The notes below the pieces were generated by a model. That model made no database searches. It was not told the origin of the DNA and saw nothing but the letters and a program-made list of their open reading frames with translations. A stretch of DNA of 35,371 nucleotides from Verrucomicrobiota bacterium (GTDB taxonomy: Bacteria; Verrucomicrobiota; Verrucomicrobiia; Chthoniobacterales; UBA10450). A program made the position numbers and the translations under genes. This document shows positions 18,901 through 26,869 of this stretch, piece after piece (position 1 is the stretch's first letter; each line of letters starts with the position of its first letter). The stretch lies in the NCBI GenBank assembly GCA_019244415.1, contig JAFASN010000032.1:1-35371 (forward strand). Reading direction: 5' to 3'.

Positions 18901-19421
18901 TCCGTCGCAGATGCTGGTGTTGTGTCGTACGCGACGTGGACGGTATAGGTGCCGACGCCGGTCGTGCTCGGATCGATGTAAGCGACTTGGTTGGTCAGTC
19001 CGGGTCCCTGTATCGCGGAAGTCACGACCGTGCCCGACTCCGATCCTTGATGGATATAGATATCGTACTCGTTAGCCACAGTCGACCAAGAGAGCAGCAC
19101 CTGAATTTTTTTGCCCGCCCACTGACTCTGAGTACCGCCAACCGTTAATGTATAGACCTCGCAACCGAGCACCGCGCTGTTATCCATGCACGTGCTCTCC
19201 GCTGTATTGCCACCGGGGCTAACGGTTGTTCCAACCCAGTTATCGGTCGTGCCGGTGCCATCTGGATTAATTGTGCCGCTAGATGGAGTCGCGCCGGGGA
19301 AAGTGGACGTCTGCGCATGTCCGACGTACGGAAGGGCGCACAGAATGCCAATCCCGATCAACATGAGAAGCGCGCTAAGGGTAGCGCGGGCGGACAATGA
19401 GTGGGAGGAGTGTGTTTTCAT
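15999..19421 (-). CDS. large secreted BNR/sialidase-like propeller protein with Fn3 and dockerin-like module
   Basis: A 1140-residue secreted protein with a signal peptide (about residues 1-36, ending GHAQ). Residues about 40-190 form a beta-sandwich with a pre-peptidase-like look (VYTLTVGG...YDIYIHQGSES...YTVHVAYDT). Residues about 210-640 hold propeller blades with Asp-box-like SxDxGxTW elements (STDNGLTWT, SSDQGATWK, TFDGGNHWT, SDDGGTTFG), as in BNR/exo-sialidase-like proteins; catalytic residues of true sialidases were not identified. A fibronectin type III domain follows (residues about 660-750, PITGYDIYRGT...YYYRVVAKN), a Pro/Thr linker, another beta domain, and the shared 167-residue tail (974-1140). 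In the first loop, GDTTADRTVNSAD, Gly-Asp-Gly is altered to Ala-Asp-Arg, which may weaken calcium binding. Confidence 0.9.
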   Translation of the reverse strand: MKTHSSHSLSARATLSALLMLIGIGILCALPYVGHAQTSTFPGATPSSGTINPDGTGTTDNWVGTTVSPGGNTAESTCMDNSAVLGCEVYTLTVGGTQSQWAGKKIQVLLSWSTVANEYDIYIHQGSESGTVVTSAIQGPGLTNQVAYIDPSTTGVGTYTVHVAYDTTPASATDEYHGAVTVVSSSGSGSGTPVAAPVDTAGPVGYENFEAPGVLTQGTSTSSGAVTVEYLGRNAGEPSIGANFKSGVINFQSDLQTLFVSFDDSCNLSNPKATWVNRRAPTSVFIDSDPIGFTDRTTGRVFASELTLLSPDTSKISYTDDDGTTWIPANQAQGIASAVDHQTIGGGPYHSPIPTPPAPLYPNAVYYCSQDIATAFCARSDDGGTTFGTQTPLYALTQCGGLHGHVKVAPDGTVYVPNRGCGSNTAVVVSTDNGLTWTIQPVQNGSVTNTAASDDPAVGIDAGGKVYCLFAMGGTYAGIGVSSDQGATWKNIYDLAANVGVKNVAFPAAVGGDAGRAAVAFYGSTTGPSDPGASSADQFPGVWHLYVAHTFDGGNHWTTTDVTPNLPMQRMGLLRGGGGPVDRNLLDFFDITMDRDGRALVGYVNGCSGGPCSQAASTATGNAYTTTASIARQSSGRRLLAADDPTSSTSAPGMPFVTAKRVGPVVTLAWNQADTGNLPITGYDIYRGTTSGGETLYASIGNATGFTDGNATDPTLTYYYRVVAKNSSNLPACGNNEIAVPYIGDTCSGLILHRNLPSHPEATGNGATGVPSSPTPTPSPTAAPDPNPQYLIDYIAVGEPPDHPGDLMFKMKVVNLNTPGLNKPPPNSRWRIVWDWVGTAANANADEQEYVGMTTDQNSNATFEYGTVATTSVVVLGVPTENMKGAADTGSGYDLDGTITIYVPKANVGNPQVGDLLGAVNGRTFSEPGPAERSTLLIDHTFVKGNTDSSYPPATYTIVGNNACAAANIVPVSAVSRKQHGSAGTFDIDLPLLGNPGIEDRTGGPSKNYQVVVTFDVPVSITGATVTPGSGGTGSVSSYSASNTTVTVNLTNVSNAQTLHVNLLNVKNGSQVNNVSIPMGVLIGDTTADRTVNSADISQTKARSGQAVGLTNYRNDVTVDGNINSADISLVKSKSGTALP

Positions 19422-19757
19422 AGGCTTACAAGAGATACGTTGTAGGTAATGCGATTTGTTGCTGGGGGGCGCGCGGAAATGCTTTCCACGCGGGACGCAG
19501 ACTAAGCGTCGGTCGCGGAATTGGCGAGTGAAAATTTAATTACATTTTCGTAATGGCTCGGCCTCCACACCGACAGAATTTTGCACGATTTAATCTTTTA
19601 GTACAAACACGACGCGTTCCTCTGACCAATTCAGCTAATCATACCTCGAGGCGAGGGGCGCAGTGCTGGTTATGGGGGGCAACCGCGCCGCATTGTGCGC
19701 GACTGAGCTAAAGCTTCTACTGCGAAGGGCAATCTAGTCATCCTGTCTGCCGCACTA
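19422..19757. other. 336-base intergenic region, leader of the BNR/dockerin gene
   Basis: No gene is supported here. It is the upstream region of the minus-strand gene starting at 19421 and the downstream region of the one ending at 19758. It is AT-rich around 19535-19610. On the minus strand TTGTAC followed 17 bases later by CAAAAT (within 19568-19600) is a weak promoter candidate. Confidence 0.5.
19470..19492 (-). promoter_or_regulatory. 10-bp hairpin in the probable 5' leader
   Basis: The minus-strand transcript would fold CGCG-U-GGAAA, loop GCA, UUUCC-G-CGCG, a 10-bp stem with one G-U pair, 49-71 bases upstream of the start codon at 19421. No T tract follows, so it is more likely a leader structure or mRNA stabiliser than a terminator. 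Confidence 0.35.
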
Positions 19758-21890
19758 TCAATGCAGGGCCGTTCCCGATTTGCTTTTCACCAGCGAGATA
19801 TCCGCACTGTTGATCGTGCCATCGGTGGTTACATCGCTGCGGAAATTGTTCGTCGCCTGTGACAACGTCTGGCCCGAGCGCCCTTTGGTCTGGCTAACGT
19901 CGGCTGAGTTTACCAGGCCGTCTCCTGTCGTGTCGCCGATCAGCACACTCATCGGCACGGACACACCCGCCGTGTGAGTACCGTCGCTTACGTTGTTTAA
20001 GTTAACGGAAACAGTTTGCGCGTTACTAACGTGATGAATGTTCACCGTGACAAAATCGCCGCTGGTCTGCGCCGGGTCTGCCGTTGCCTGGTTATCACTG
20101 CTCGTGACCGAAGTACTGCCCACGACTACTGCGTTTGGAAACGTCACCACCACGCTATAATCGCCATTGCTCCCACCGCTCCGGCACTCGACGCCCGCTT
20201 TCCCGGTCAGCGGCAGGTTAATGTCGAATGTTCCTACAGAGCCATGCGTTTTGCGCGAAACCGCGGCGCTTGGAACGATCGAAGGCACGGTGAAGTTCGC
20301 GATCGCTGTGCCCCAATTGCCAGACGATTGGTTGCCCGCAGTGGTGGTGGCGTACTCACTCGCCGCCCAGAAACTTCCATCGGCGGGATCGACGTTGATG
20401 CCGCTCAGGTCGCCAGCTCGGCCGCTGCCACTGAAATCCGAGTAGTTCGCCTGCCCAGTACCCGCGGGCACCAAGGTCGGTGTTTGCATTGTTCCGCTCG
20501 CGTCACTCGAGCCGCGCCCGGTCACGTACATGGACATGTAGTCAGTCCCGGTGTCTGTGCCTGAACGCATGAAAGTCAGGCCGATAAAACCGTTCGAGTT
20601 AATGTCGATTGCCGGATAGGTCTGGTAAGTGTTGTTCCCAGCCGAGACCTGCCCCTGATCGCTTAGCGTTGGCGTGCCGCTACTCAAATCGATGAGGTAC
20701 CAGCGCGCCGCGTCCTCTGTCGATGAAACCGCGATCGCGTGCGTAGCCACGAGCTTGTTATTCGACTCCGCCGCTTTGAGGATGCGCGAATCGATGTTGG
20801 TCGTGATCTGCGACCCGTTCGGGTTGACCGGCGGCACCACTTTAGAGTAGGAATTCACCGGCACGTTGTAGTACGAGAATGTGGCGGAATTTGAGAGTAC
20901 GCTCGTCATGCGAATCACGTCGATTGACGCATTATCACCATGCTCGCTCACAAACCACATTGGGTCGCCACTGACCGAGCCGTGCATCGTTGTCGGACGG
21001 ACGGCGAAATCGCTCAGATCGTTCTTGTATGCGTGAAGCGATGATTCCGAAACGCCGGCCGCAAGATCAGCGGCGCTGACGGACTCTACTTGCACGTGGT
21101 TACCCGTCCCGGCGACAGAAAACATATTTAGCGTGAACACCCAGGCGTCGCCGTTGTAACCGAAATTGCCGGGGTAATCAGCGTCATAGCCCGGCTCGGT
21201 CGTGTTGATGTAGTAGAAGGTCCAATCGGACGTAGTGAGCGTACTTGGATTGGAGCTCTTCGACACAGCCACTAGGAAATTGCTGACGTGGGCATTAAAG
21301 TCCACGTCCTGGTCGCCGACGATGTATCTGCCAATCAATTCATCGTAAGTGACGATCGGATCGGAAAGCCCCGAGCCGCCACTGGCGTGCGGCAGACCTC
21401 CCCGTGTGAAAAAGAAATCCTGAAGCGAATCCATGACGGCCGTGGAGCCGCTCGCTTTGGGCGTGTAAATCGCGACTTCCTGGTTTGTGGTCTCGATGTA
21501 GGCGCCAGGCCCTACCGCGCCGCAGGTGTCCGGCGGGACGTAGCCGCCGCTGTGCGTAAAATCGATGCCGGCATACCCGCTGCCGCCATTGTTACTGATC
21601 GGTGCCGCGAACATCCCGAGCGAGCGCGCCGTGCCGTACCGGTTCTGGTTAATCAACGTTTCTGGCAACCGCGGCGGTACTCCGGGCAAATGCACCGCGT
21701 CGCCATCGCCGGTTTCATTCGCAATAGATGTCTGTCTGGCGCCAGATGTTCGCGTCGTACTTCTGCTGTGCGACCGTGCGACGACTACGCCCACCAGCGC
21801 GACCAGGACAAGCGACCCGACGGCACACGATCTCTTTGGAATGCTCACGATAGCTTGCAATGCAGGGTCGTTCGCGTCAACAGGATTCAC
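19758..21890 (-). CDS. secreted propeller-like protein with C-terminal dockerin-like module
   Basis: A 710-residue protein from the GTG at 21890, chosen because AGGA lies 7 bases upstream; a second GTG at 21848 lacks such a site. Residues about 20-38 form a hydrophobic export segment after KRSC. The mature part contains GGYVPPDTCGAVGPG, DPIVTYDELIGRYIVGDQD, DWTFYYINTTE, YPAIDINSNGFIGLTFMRSG and SGRAGDLSGINVDPADGSFWAASEY, a pattern of secreted all-beta, probably propeller, proteins of no known activity. Residues 543-710 are the shared tail, with intact loops DTTGDGLVNSADVSQTK and DVTTDGTINSADISLVK. It is divergent from the small secreted gene at 21976. Confidence 0.88.
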   Translation of the reverse strand: MNPVDANDPALQAIVSIPKRSCAVGSLVLVALVGVVVARSHSRSTTRTSGARQTSIANETGDGDAVHLPGVPPRLPETLINQNRYGTARSLGMFAAPISNNGGSGYAGIDFTHSGGYVPPDTCGAVGPGAYIETTNQEVAIYTPKASGSTAVMDSLQDFFFTRGGLPHASGGSGLSDPIVTYDELIGRYIVGDQDVDFNAHVSNFLVAVSKSSNPSTLTTSDWTFYYINTTEPGYDADYPGNFGYNGDAWVFTLNMFSVAGTGNHVQVESVSAADLAAGVSESSLHAYKNDLSDFAVRPTTMHGSVSGDPMWFVSEHGDNASIDVIRMTSVLSNSATFSYYNVPVNSYSKVVPPVNPNGSQITTNIDSRILKAAESNNKLVATHAIAVSSTEDAARWYLIDLSSGTPTLSDQGQVSAGNNTYQTYPAIDINSNGFIGLTFMRSGTDTGTDYMSMYVTGRGSSDASGTMQTPTLVPAGTGQANYSDFSGSGRAGDLSGINVDPADGSFWAASEYATTTAGNQSSGNWGTAIANFTVPSIVPSAAVSRKTHGSVGTFDINLPLTGKAGVECRSGGSNGDYSVVVTFPNAVVVGSTSVTSSDNQATADPAQTSGDFVTVNIHHVSNAQTVSVNLNNVSDGTHTAGVSVPMSVLIGDTTGDGLVNSADVSQTKGRSGQTLSQATNNFRSDVTTDGTINSADISLVKSKSGTALH

Positions 21891-21975
21891 TGTTTGTCCT
21901 GTTCGCCCGTCGCGTTACACTCAAGGAATCACTACTGCCATTGCCATAAACGCGCGTGTACTTTTTCTTTGCGCT

Positions 21976-22326
21976 ATGCTTGGGTGCTCCGTTTCGATGG
22001 CGCAAGCGCAGGGCACAGGGGCATCTGGCATCCAGGGCGTGATTACTTTCGCGCCAATCCATGGCGGCCCTTCGCGGATCGGCGAACCTGATTCAGCCCC
22101 GTTGGCCAACACGACTTTCGTCGTTGAGAACGGAAGCGGCGGCTCTGTCTCTTCCTTCACTACCGATATTCAGGGACGCTTTCACATCTCGTTAGCGCCG
22201 GGTCATTACACCGTGCGACGGAAAGATTACGACGCCAAGGTAGGTTTTTACGGTCCCTTTCCCGTCGAGGTTGTCGCTGGGAAAGTGACAAACGTCTCGT
22301 GGGCCTGCGACACCGGACATCGCTGA
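21976..22326 (+). CDS. small secreted carboxypeptidase-regulatory-like domain protein
   Basis: A protein of about 116 residues with one Ig-like carboxypeptidase-regulatory fold: GIQGVITFAP, LANTTFVVENGSG, DIQGRFHISLAPGHYTVRRKD and a closing VEVVAGKVTNVSW. The strand order and the G-x-F-x-I-x-L-x-P-G-x-Y signature are typical. The N-terminus ends in AQAQG like a signal peptide, but the ATG at 21976 leaves it short; the coding frame is open further upstream (to an ATG at 21841, overlapping the divergent gene) or a rare start may be used. Start therefore uncertain. Likely secreted; function unknown. Confidence 0.65.
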   Translation: MLGCSVSMAQAQGTGASGIQGVITFAPIHGGPSRIGEPDSAPLANTTFVVENGSGGSVSSFTTDIQGRFHISLAPGHYTVRRKDYDAKVGFYGPFPVEVVAGKVTNVSWACDTGHR

Positions 22327-22407
22327 CAAGTCGGCCGGGCCCGCGCGCGGATAAACTCCTTACTCGGAGATGGCGCGCTAAGCTGGCTGCGCTCTGATCG
22401 GGCTCTT

Positions 22408-22440
22408 GGCCGCGGGAACACTTGTTCCCAACGAGCGGCC
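22408..22440. promoter_or_regulatory. nested palindrome
   Basis: An inner perfect inverted repeat GGGAACA/TGTTCCC (22414-22420, 22423-22429) is enclosed by GGCCGC (22408-22413) and GCGGCC (22435-22440). It lies 80 bases after the preceding gene and 49 bases before the regulator remnant. It may be an operator or a transcript hairpin; no T tract follows. Confidence 0.4.
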
Positions 22441-22488
22441 GATAAGGTTGAATAAACTTCGAGTGATGAGCCCCGTAGTAGGAAGCGA

Positions 22489-22940
22489 ATGGATGCTTTC
22501 CGCGACGAGGCGCCAAGCCCGAGGACGCGCCTTACGGTGTTGTTATCCTCGCAGCTAACGACCTGTTGTCTGAGGGATTGTCTCGGTTATCGCGCGGAGC
22601 GACACGTTACGCGTGTGCGGAAGAGCCGTTAATGAACGGCGCACTTGATCTGATCGCGCGCAAGCAACCGCAGATCGTCATACTCGATCTGTTCTTCGGT
22701 CATCGCGACGTCATCTGGCTGATCAAGGATCTCACGCACCGGTTTGAAGAGTTGCTCATTATCGCCTTCGGCGTTGGCCGCCAGGAGATTTACGGACCGC
22801 GGGTGCTGCGTGCCGGCGCGGCGGCCTATGTCTCCACTGCGATGCCGGCGAGTGCCTTTACCCGAGCCATTACACGCGCAGTTGCCGTTCCCGCTTCTCA
22901 TCGCAGGCGCGGGAATTTCGAGCCGGGAACGGCTACTTAA
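22489..22940 (+). pseudogene. frameshifted, truncated response-regulator receiver remnant
   Basis: The region resembles the first half of the LuxR-type regulator at 26870. The homologous frame (in the frame of 22566) reads GVVILAANDLLSEGL, PQIVILDLFFGHRD, FIKDLTHRF-like and EIYGPRVLRAGAAAYVS, but has no start codon before this homology. An ATG at 22489, with GGAAG eight bases upstream, opens a different frame (MDAFRDEAPSPRTRL); a single lost base near 22520-22535 would join the two. The helix-turn-helix half is missing: the frame ends at 22940, overlapping the convergent kinase gene by 8 bases. The acceptor Asp is present (ILDLFF), unlike in the intact paralogue. It may be a decaying duplicate; a working receiver-only protein from the TTG at 22566 is less likely. 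Confidence 0.65.
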
Positions 22941-25761
22941 ATAAGTGCTGCCATTCCGGCAGCTGACGCAGCGGATCCCACGCGGGATCAAATTTAAGCC
23001 GGACGGTTGAAATGCCGAACGCCATCTTCGACAGTCTGGTTAATTCAGCCATCGCTGCATGCTTGTCGCCGACCATCACATAAACACGCGCTACGCTGTC
23101 GGCGATTGGAGGGCCCGCGACCGGATCAATCTCCGGAGAACGTTCCTGTAGCGCTAGCCGGGCCTGTTCCACAGCTTCAGCTTTGCGCCCAAGCCCTGCA
23201 TACGCCAACGCGAGCGTCACCCGGAGGCGCGCTTCTTGCGGGTCTTTCGTTAGGGCCTCTTCGAGGTGGGTGCGGCTTGTTTCAAAGTAGGGCCGGGCTG
23301 CCAGCTCATCACCTTTTGCCCAAAGCGCGAGCGCGCATAACAGTTCTTTGGGCATGATTCCAGACCCGGTATCAAACTCCGCCCGTGGTGACTTCTGTAC
23401 ATCGCTAACCGCTGCATCGAACTTTCGCTCGAGCATGTCCACGTCCCAGCGCGCAAAGGCCTGATCGTCTGATTCGTGCGCCGGATCAATTTCGTCGGCA
23501 GTCTGGCGTAGCTCCCCTGTGCTGCCCGTCTCTTTCCAGTGGAGATAAGCGTGTTCAAGGCGCAGTTCGGCATCATCTGGCTTGAGGGCCAGTTCCCGCG
23601 CGTAGACTTGCTCCTCTTCCTGGTACCGTCGCAGGCCATCCAACGTTTCAGCCAGATGCGACAGAACCCGCATGTTCAGTGGATCGAGACGGGAAGCTCG
23701 CTGTAAACTCGCGACGGATTCGTCCCACGCCGCCTTACGTCGAAGCACAAGCCCCAGCGCAAGCGCGACGTCGGCATCGTTAGGCAACTCCTTCTGCGCC
23801 AGGCGGAATTCTTTCAACGCGTGATCATAGTCCCGGTGGCCATAATAGTAGTAATAGCCCAACGCGGAATGTACTTCAGGCAGGTTCGGCTGTAATTTCA
23901 CGGCCTGTTCTACTGCGCGCTGCGCTTTTGTAAGATATTTCTGGCGCTGATCCCGTTCATCTGTTTGCCAGTAGATTCGGGCACAAACGCTGCCCAACGC
24001 CGCTTCCGCCAAACCGAACGTTGAATCCAGATTCACTGCCTGCTCGTACAATTCGGATGCCTTTTGCGCGTTCATGCCCGCTGTGTTGTCCACGCGGCGC
24101 TCCCAATCCCGTCCCTGCAAATAAGCTTCATAAGCGGCGACGTTTTCCGTCGGCACACCGGGCGCTTCTTCGTATGGCCGGTCTGGTTGTAATTGCACCG
24201 TCATTTCCTGCGCGATGTGCCGTTGCAAGGCGAAGAGATCGTTCTCTTCACCATCGAATACTCCCGCGTAAACCGTCTTTCCTGTCGGAGCTTCAACTAA
24301 CTGGGCGTTGACGCGGTAGTGATCGCGATCTCGCTGGACGCTGCCTCCGCACAAGATTGAAGCTCCCAGCGCGTGGCCTTTCTCGGCCGCTGTCATGGAT
24401 ACCAGCCGCGGACTATTTGCCGAATCGGGAGAGATCACCGTCAGCCGCTTATTACGCGCCAGGCTTGCCACGACTTCATCCTGAATGCTTTCTGCCACAC
24501 GTTTACTCGAGTCATCCGGTGTTAGTGGGTGAAACGGGAGGACCGCAATTGTTTGCTCCGCGACTGGCCCCGGAGCCCGGGGAGAGTTCGGCGCTTTCTT
24601 CGCCGTTAGGAAATGCCATGTGACCGCACCCGCAGCGACGAGCAGGATGATGCCGCCAACTGGTATCCACCTGACTAACGATTTTGAGCGCCGCTTAGTT
24701 ACTGGCGTCTTCGAAGTAGTTCGGGGCACCTTCCCGCGGCACTGCTCGATCTCCATTTGTAATTTCCCTGCGCTCTCCGGCCGGCGCGCCGGATCTTTCT
24801 CCAGCATCCGCCCAAGCAGCTCGCGTACACCTGGCGGCACTGAGGTTAGCTCCCGCAAAGGCGCGGGTGAGTGCACATGCTTATCGATCACCTCACTAGG
24901 TGGTCCATCAAAAGGCGGTCGCCCTGTGAGCATGAACCAGAGCGTCGCTCCCAGCGAGTAGATGTCGGAACGCGAATCGAGCGGTTCGCGTCTTAATTGC
25001 TCCGGACTGGCGAAATGCGTAGTGCCGACCAACCCTGCTTGCGTTAGCTGTTCCGCGTCGGAGCTGGCTTGCGGAGCCTGCCACAGGGCAACGCCGAAAT
25101 CGATTAACTTCACCTGCACTCGCCCATCCTCACCGCGCGTTAACATGAGGTTGGATGGTTTGATATCGCGGTGCACAAGGCGCAGTTTCTCCGCCGCCGC
25201 CAGCGCATCGGCGACCTGTGCGGCGAGCTCAAGGGCGAAGCTCAGATTTAGAGGGCCGCTGCGTTCTACGAGCTGCTCGATGCTTTCACCTTCCACCAGC
25301 TCCATTGCGTAAAAACAATGCTCCGCCGTCGTCTTCAGGTAGTAGATGGAAGCGACATTCGCATGGCGGAACCGCGCTGCCTGCCTCGCCTCGCGCTCGA
25401 AGCGTTCGCGCACTTTCCTGTTCTGTAACAGCGGCGGGTAGATTGTTTTAATCGCAACATAGGAGTGTAAGTTCGTATCGAACGCCTTGTAGGTAACTCC
25501 CATCCCGCCACGGCCAAGCTCATATGGCGAGCCGTCGCTATGCTTAACTATTCGGTAGTGCGCAAAATTGGTATGGTGACCGTGCGGAGACGGCGCTCTC
25601 GGCGGGATGTCACGAAGTTGGTCATCCTCTTTAAGTAACCCTGCTTGCAGCAGGCAGAACACACACGCAGTCGTTCTCGTGTTAACAGCGCGTCCGCAGT
25701 CCGGGCAAAGTTGGGGCGGAGAGAATCCGGTAGCTCGGCCTGCGTCGTGGTTTAAAGCCAT
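22933..25761 (-). CDS. membrane Ser/Thr protein kinase with zinc ribbon, TolB-like and TPR regions (cassette 1)
   Basis: A 942-residue kinase from the ATG at 25761, 16 bases after the sigma factor stop. In order: a zinc ribbon (Cys19, 22, 33, 36; CPDCG...CVFCLL), a Hanks-type kinase domain with GRGGMG (83-88), VAIK Lys105, HRDIKPSN with catalytic Asp199, DFG Asp221 and SPE in place of APE, a single membrane span at about 365-385, a TolB/FlgO-like domain opening TIAVLPF, and TPR repeats to the end (AALGSVCARIYW, LPEVHSALGYYYYYGHRDY, ADVALALGLVLRRKAAW). All catalytic residues are present. The kinase domain should face the cytoplasm and the TPR part the outside or periplasm. Operon with the ECF sigma factor; that factor or its partners are the likely substrates. 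Confidence 0.93.
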   Translation of the reverse strand: MALNHDAGRATGFSPPQLCPDCGRAVNTRTTACVFCLLQAGLLKEDDQLRDIPPRAPSPHGHHTNFAHYRIVKHSDGSPYELGRGGMGVTYKAFDTNLHSYVAIKTIYPPLLQNRKVRERFEREARQAARFRHANVASIYYLKTTAEHCFYAMELVEGESIEQLVERSGPLNLSFALELAAQVADALAAAEKLRLVHRDIKPSNLMLTRGEDGRVQVKLIDFGVALWQAPQASSDAEQLTQAGLVGTTHFASPEQLRREPLDSRSDIYSLGATLWFMLTGRPPFDGPPSEVIDKHVHSPAPLRELTSVPPGVRELLGRMLEKDPARRPESAGKLQMEIEQCRGKVPRTTSKTPVTKRRSKSLVRWIPVGGIILLVAAGAVTWHFLTAKKAPNSPRAPGPVAEQTIAVLPFHPLTPDDSSKRVAESIQDEVVASLARNKRLTVISPDSANSPRLVSMTAAEKGHALGASILCGGSVQRDRDHYRVNAQLVEAPTGKTVYAGVFDGEENDLFALQRHIAQEMTVQLQPDRPYEEAPGVPTENVAAYEAYLQGRDWERRVDNTAGMNAQKASELYEQAVNLDSTFGLAEAALGSVCARIYWQTDERDQRQKYLTKAQRAVEQAVKLQPNLPEVHSALGYYYYYGHRDYDHALKEFRLAQKELPNDADVALALGLVLRRKAAWDESVASLQRASRLDPLNMRVLSHLAETLDGLRRYQEEEQVYARELALKPDDAELRLEHAYLHWKETGSTGELRQTADEIDPAHESDDQAFARWDVDMLERKFDAAVSDVQKSPRAEFDTGSGIMPKELLCALALWAKGDELAARPYFETSRTHLEEALTKDPQEARLRVTLALAYAGLGRKAEAVEQARLALQERSPEIDPVAGPPIADSVARVYVMVGDKHAAMAELTRLSKMAFGISTVRLKFDPAWDPLRQLPEWQHLFK

Positions 25762-25777
25762 AGGTACTTTTGGGCAG

Positions 25778-26497
25778 CTAAAGCACGGAACAGAGATAGG
25801 TAATCTCCGCGTCCACGTTCGTTGCGTCACTCAATGTTCGTGCTATCTCCGCGCGCAGGGCGGCAGCATAGCGCTGCCGCAAGTGGTAAATGGTCGTTTT
25901 CACCGTCCCAACCGGAATACCAAGAGCGGCTGCCGTTTCTTCGTAGCTTAGTTCCGGAGCAGCGCTAAGAAATTGTTGAAGAACGTCGAATACCTTCTCT
26001 TTCTTCTCCCGGCGGAACTCCTCGCGCAAACTACTGAGCGTCTGCTCGACCAATGAGATCGCCCAACCGACATCGTAGGCTTGCTCCGGAGTAAGCTCCT
26101 TCGACCTTATCGATAGGTATCCGCCTTCTCCGGCTACAGCATCGAGAGAGATAATTTCCTGGTGCCCACCGCGCTTTTGCGCTCGTGCCCGGTCTTCGGT
26201 GTCGTGGACGAAATTTTTCAGCGAAGTGAGCAGGATCGCCCGGAACTTGCCGCGACAATGATCTACTCGTTGTAACCAGTCTTTCCTAAGTATCCAAGCA
26301 AAAAAACTCTGGGTAAGATCTTGCGCGTCCTCAATGCAATACCCGTGTCGCCGAAGGTAAGAGTAAACGGGCGGCCAGTAGGTCTGGCAAAGCTCTTGCA
26401 ACGCCGTCTCGCCTTCCTCTGAGGAGTCGCGCGAATTGACAATCAGCCCCCATTGCGTGGTCGCGAAAACAGCCGAACCATCGAGGTACAAGCTCAT
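25778..26497 (-). CDS. ECF-type RNA polymerase sigma factor (cassette 1)
   Basis: A 239-residue sigma factor from the ATG at 26497 (a GTG 60 bases earlier is also in frame). Region 2 starts with FATTQWGLIV and holds ALQELCQTYWPPVYSYLRR and EDAQDLTQSFF; region 4 is LSYEETAAALGIPVGTVKTTIYHLRQRY, a standard helix-turn-helix. The usual DAED of region 2.2 is DAQD (57-60), followed by Thr62. No anti-sigma gene is adjacent; instead the Ser/Thr kinase follows at 16 bases. The last residues, VDAEITYLCSVL, match the tail of the second sigma factor in the window (VDDEIRYLCSAL), a trait of this kinase-linked family. It probably directs a small regulon in response to the kinase. Confidence 0.92.
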   Translation of the reverse strand: MSLYLDGSAVFATTQWGLIVNSRDSSEEGETALQELCQTYWPPVYSYLRRHGYCIEDAQDLTQSFFAWILRKDWLQRVDHCRGKFRAILLTSLKNFVHDTEDRARAQKRGGHQEIISLDAVAGEGGYLSIRSKELTPEQAYDVGWAISLVEQTLSSLREEFRREKKEKVFDVLQQFLSAAPELSYEETAAALGIPVGTVKTTIYHLRQRYAAALRAEIARTLSDATNVDAEITYLCSVL

Positions 26498-26869
26498 ACG
26501 CTGGGTGCGCCTTGATGGTGAACTTTTCGTCCGCGAACCGCAAGAAAACTCTGTCACAGCTACTCGGTTGATTACCCGGCCGTCACAAGTGTCTCGTCAC
26601 CTGTAGCTAAAGGGGTCGTGACTCTGCAGTCATCCGGATACGTTTTCCCCGGGCAAATCCCCGGGATTATGTGAAGAATTGTTTACCACATCATACGAAG
26701 GCATCGCGTGCTAAGTAGTCGCGGCGCCTGGCAATTTGATGCGGCGCTTTTTTGCCCAAGCGATGTCCGGGTCGTGATCGCGGTGCAGCTATTCAATAAG
26801 CTGTCGCTCGCTCTTGTTAGATCATTTTATCAGAACTTCGCGATTACCTTTTCCGTAGTCACTTATAGA
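26498..26869. other. divergent intergenic region between sigma factor and LuxR-type regulator
   Basis: About 370 bases without a supported gene, locally AT-rich after 26660. It must hold promoters for both flanking genes. A short dyad, CAGCT(8)AGCTG, near 26786-26803 is visible. No convincing -35/-10 pair could be assigned. Open frames on both strands reach in, but lack homology. Confidence 0.5.

Noticed and set aside
22417-22426. GAAC-N4-GTTC resembling a Gram-positive LexA box
   Set aside because: The match is part of a longer palindrome, no SOS gene is next to it, and the LexA motif of this phylum is not known to be this one.
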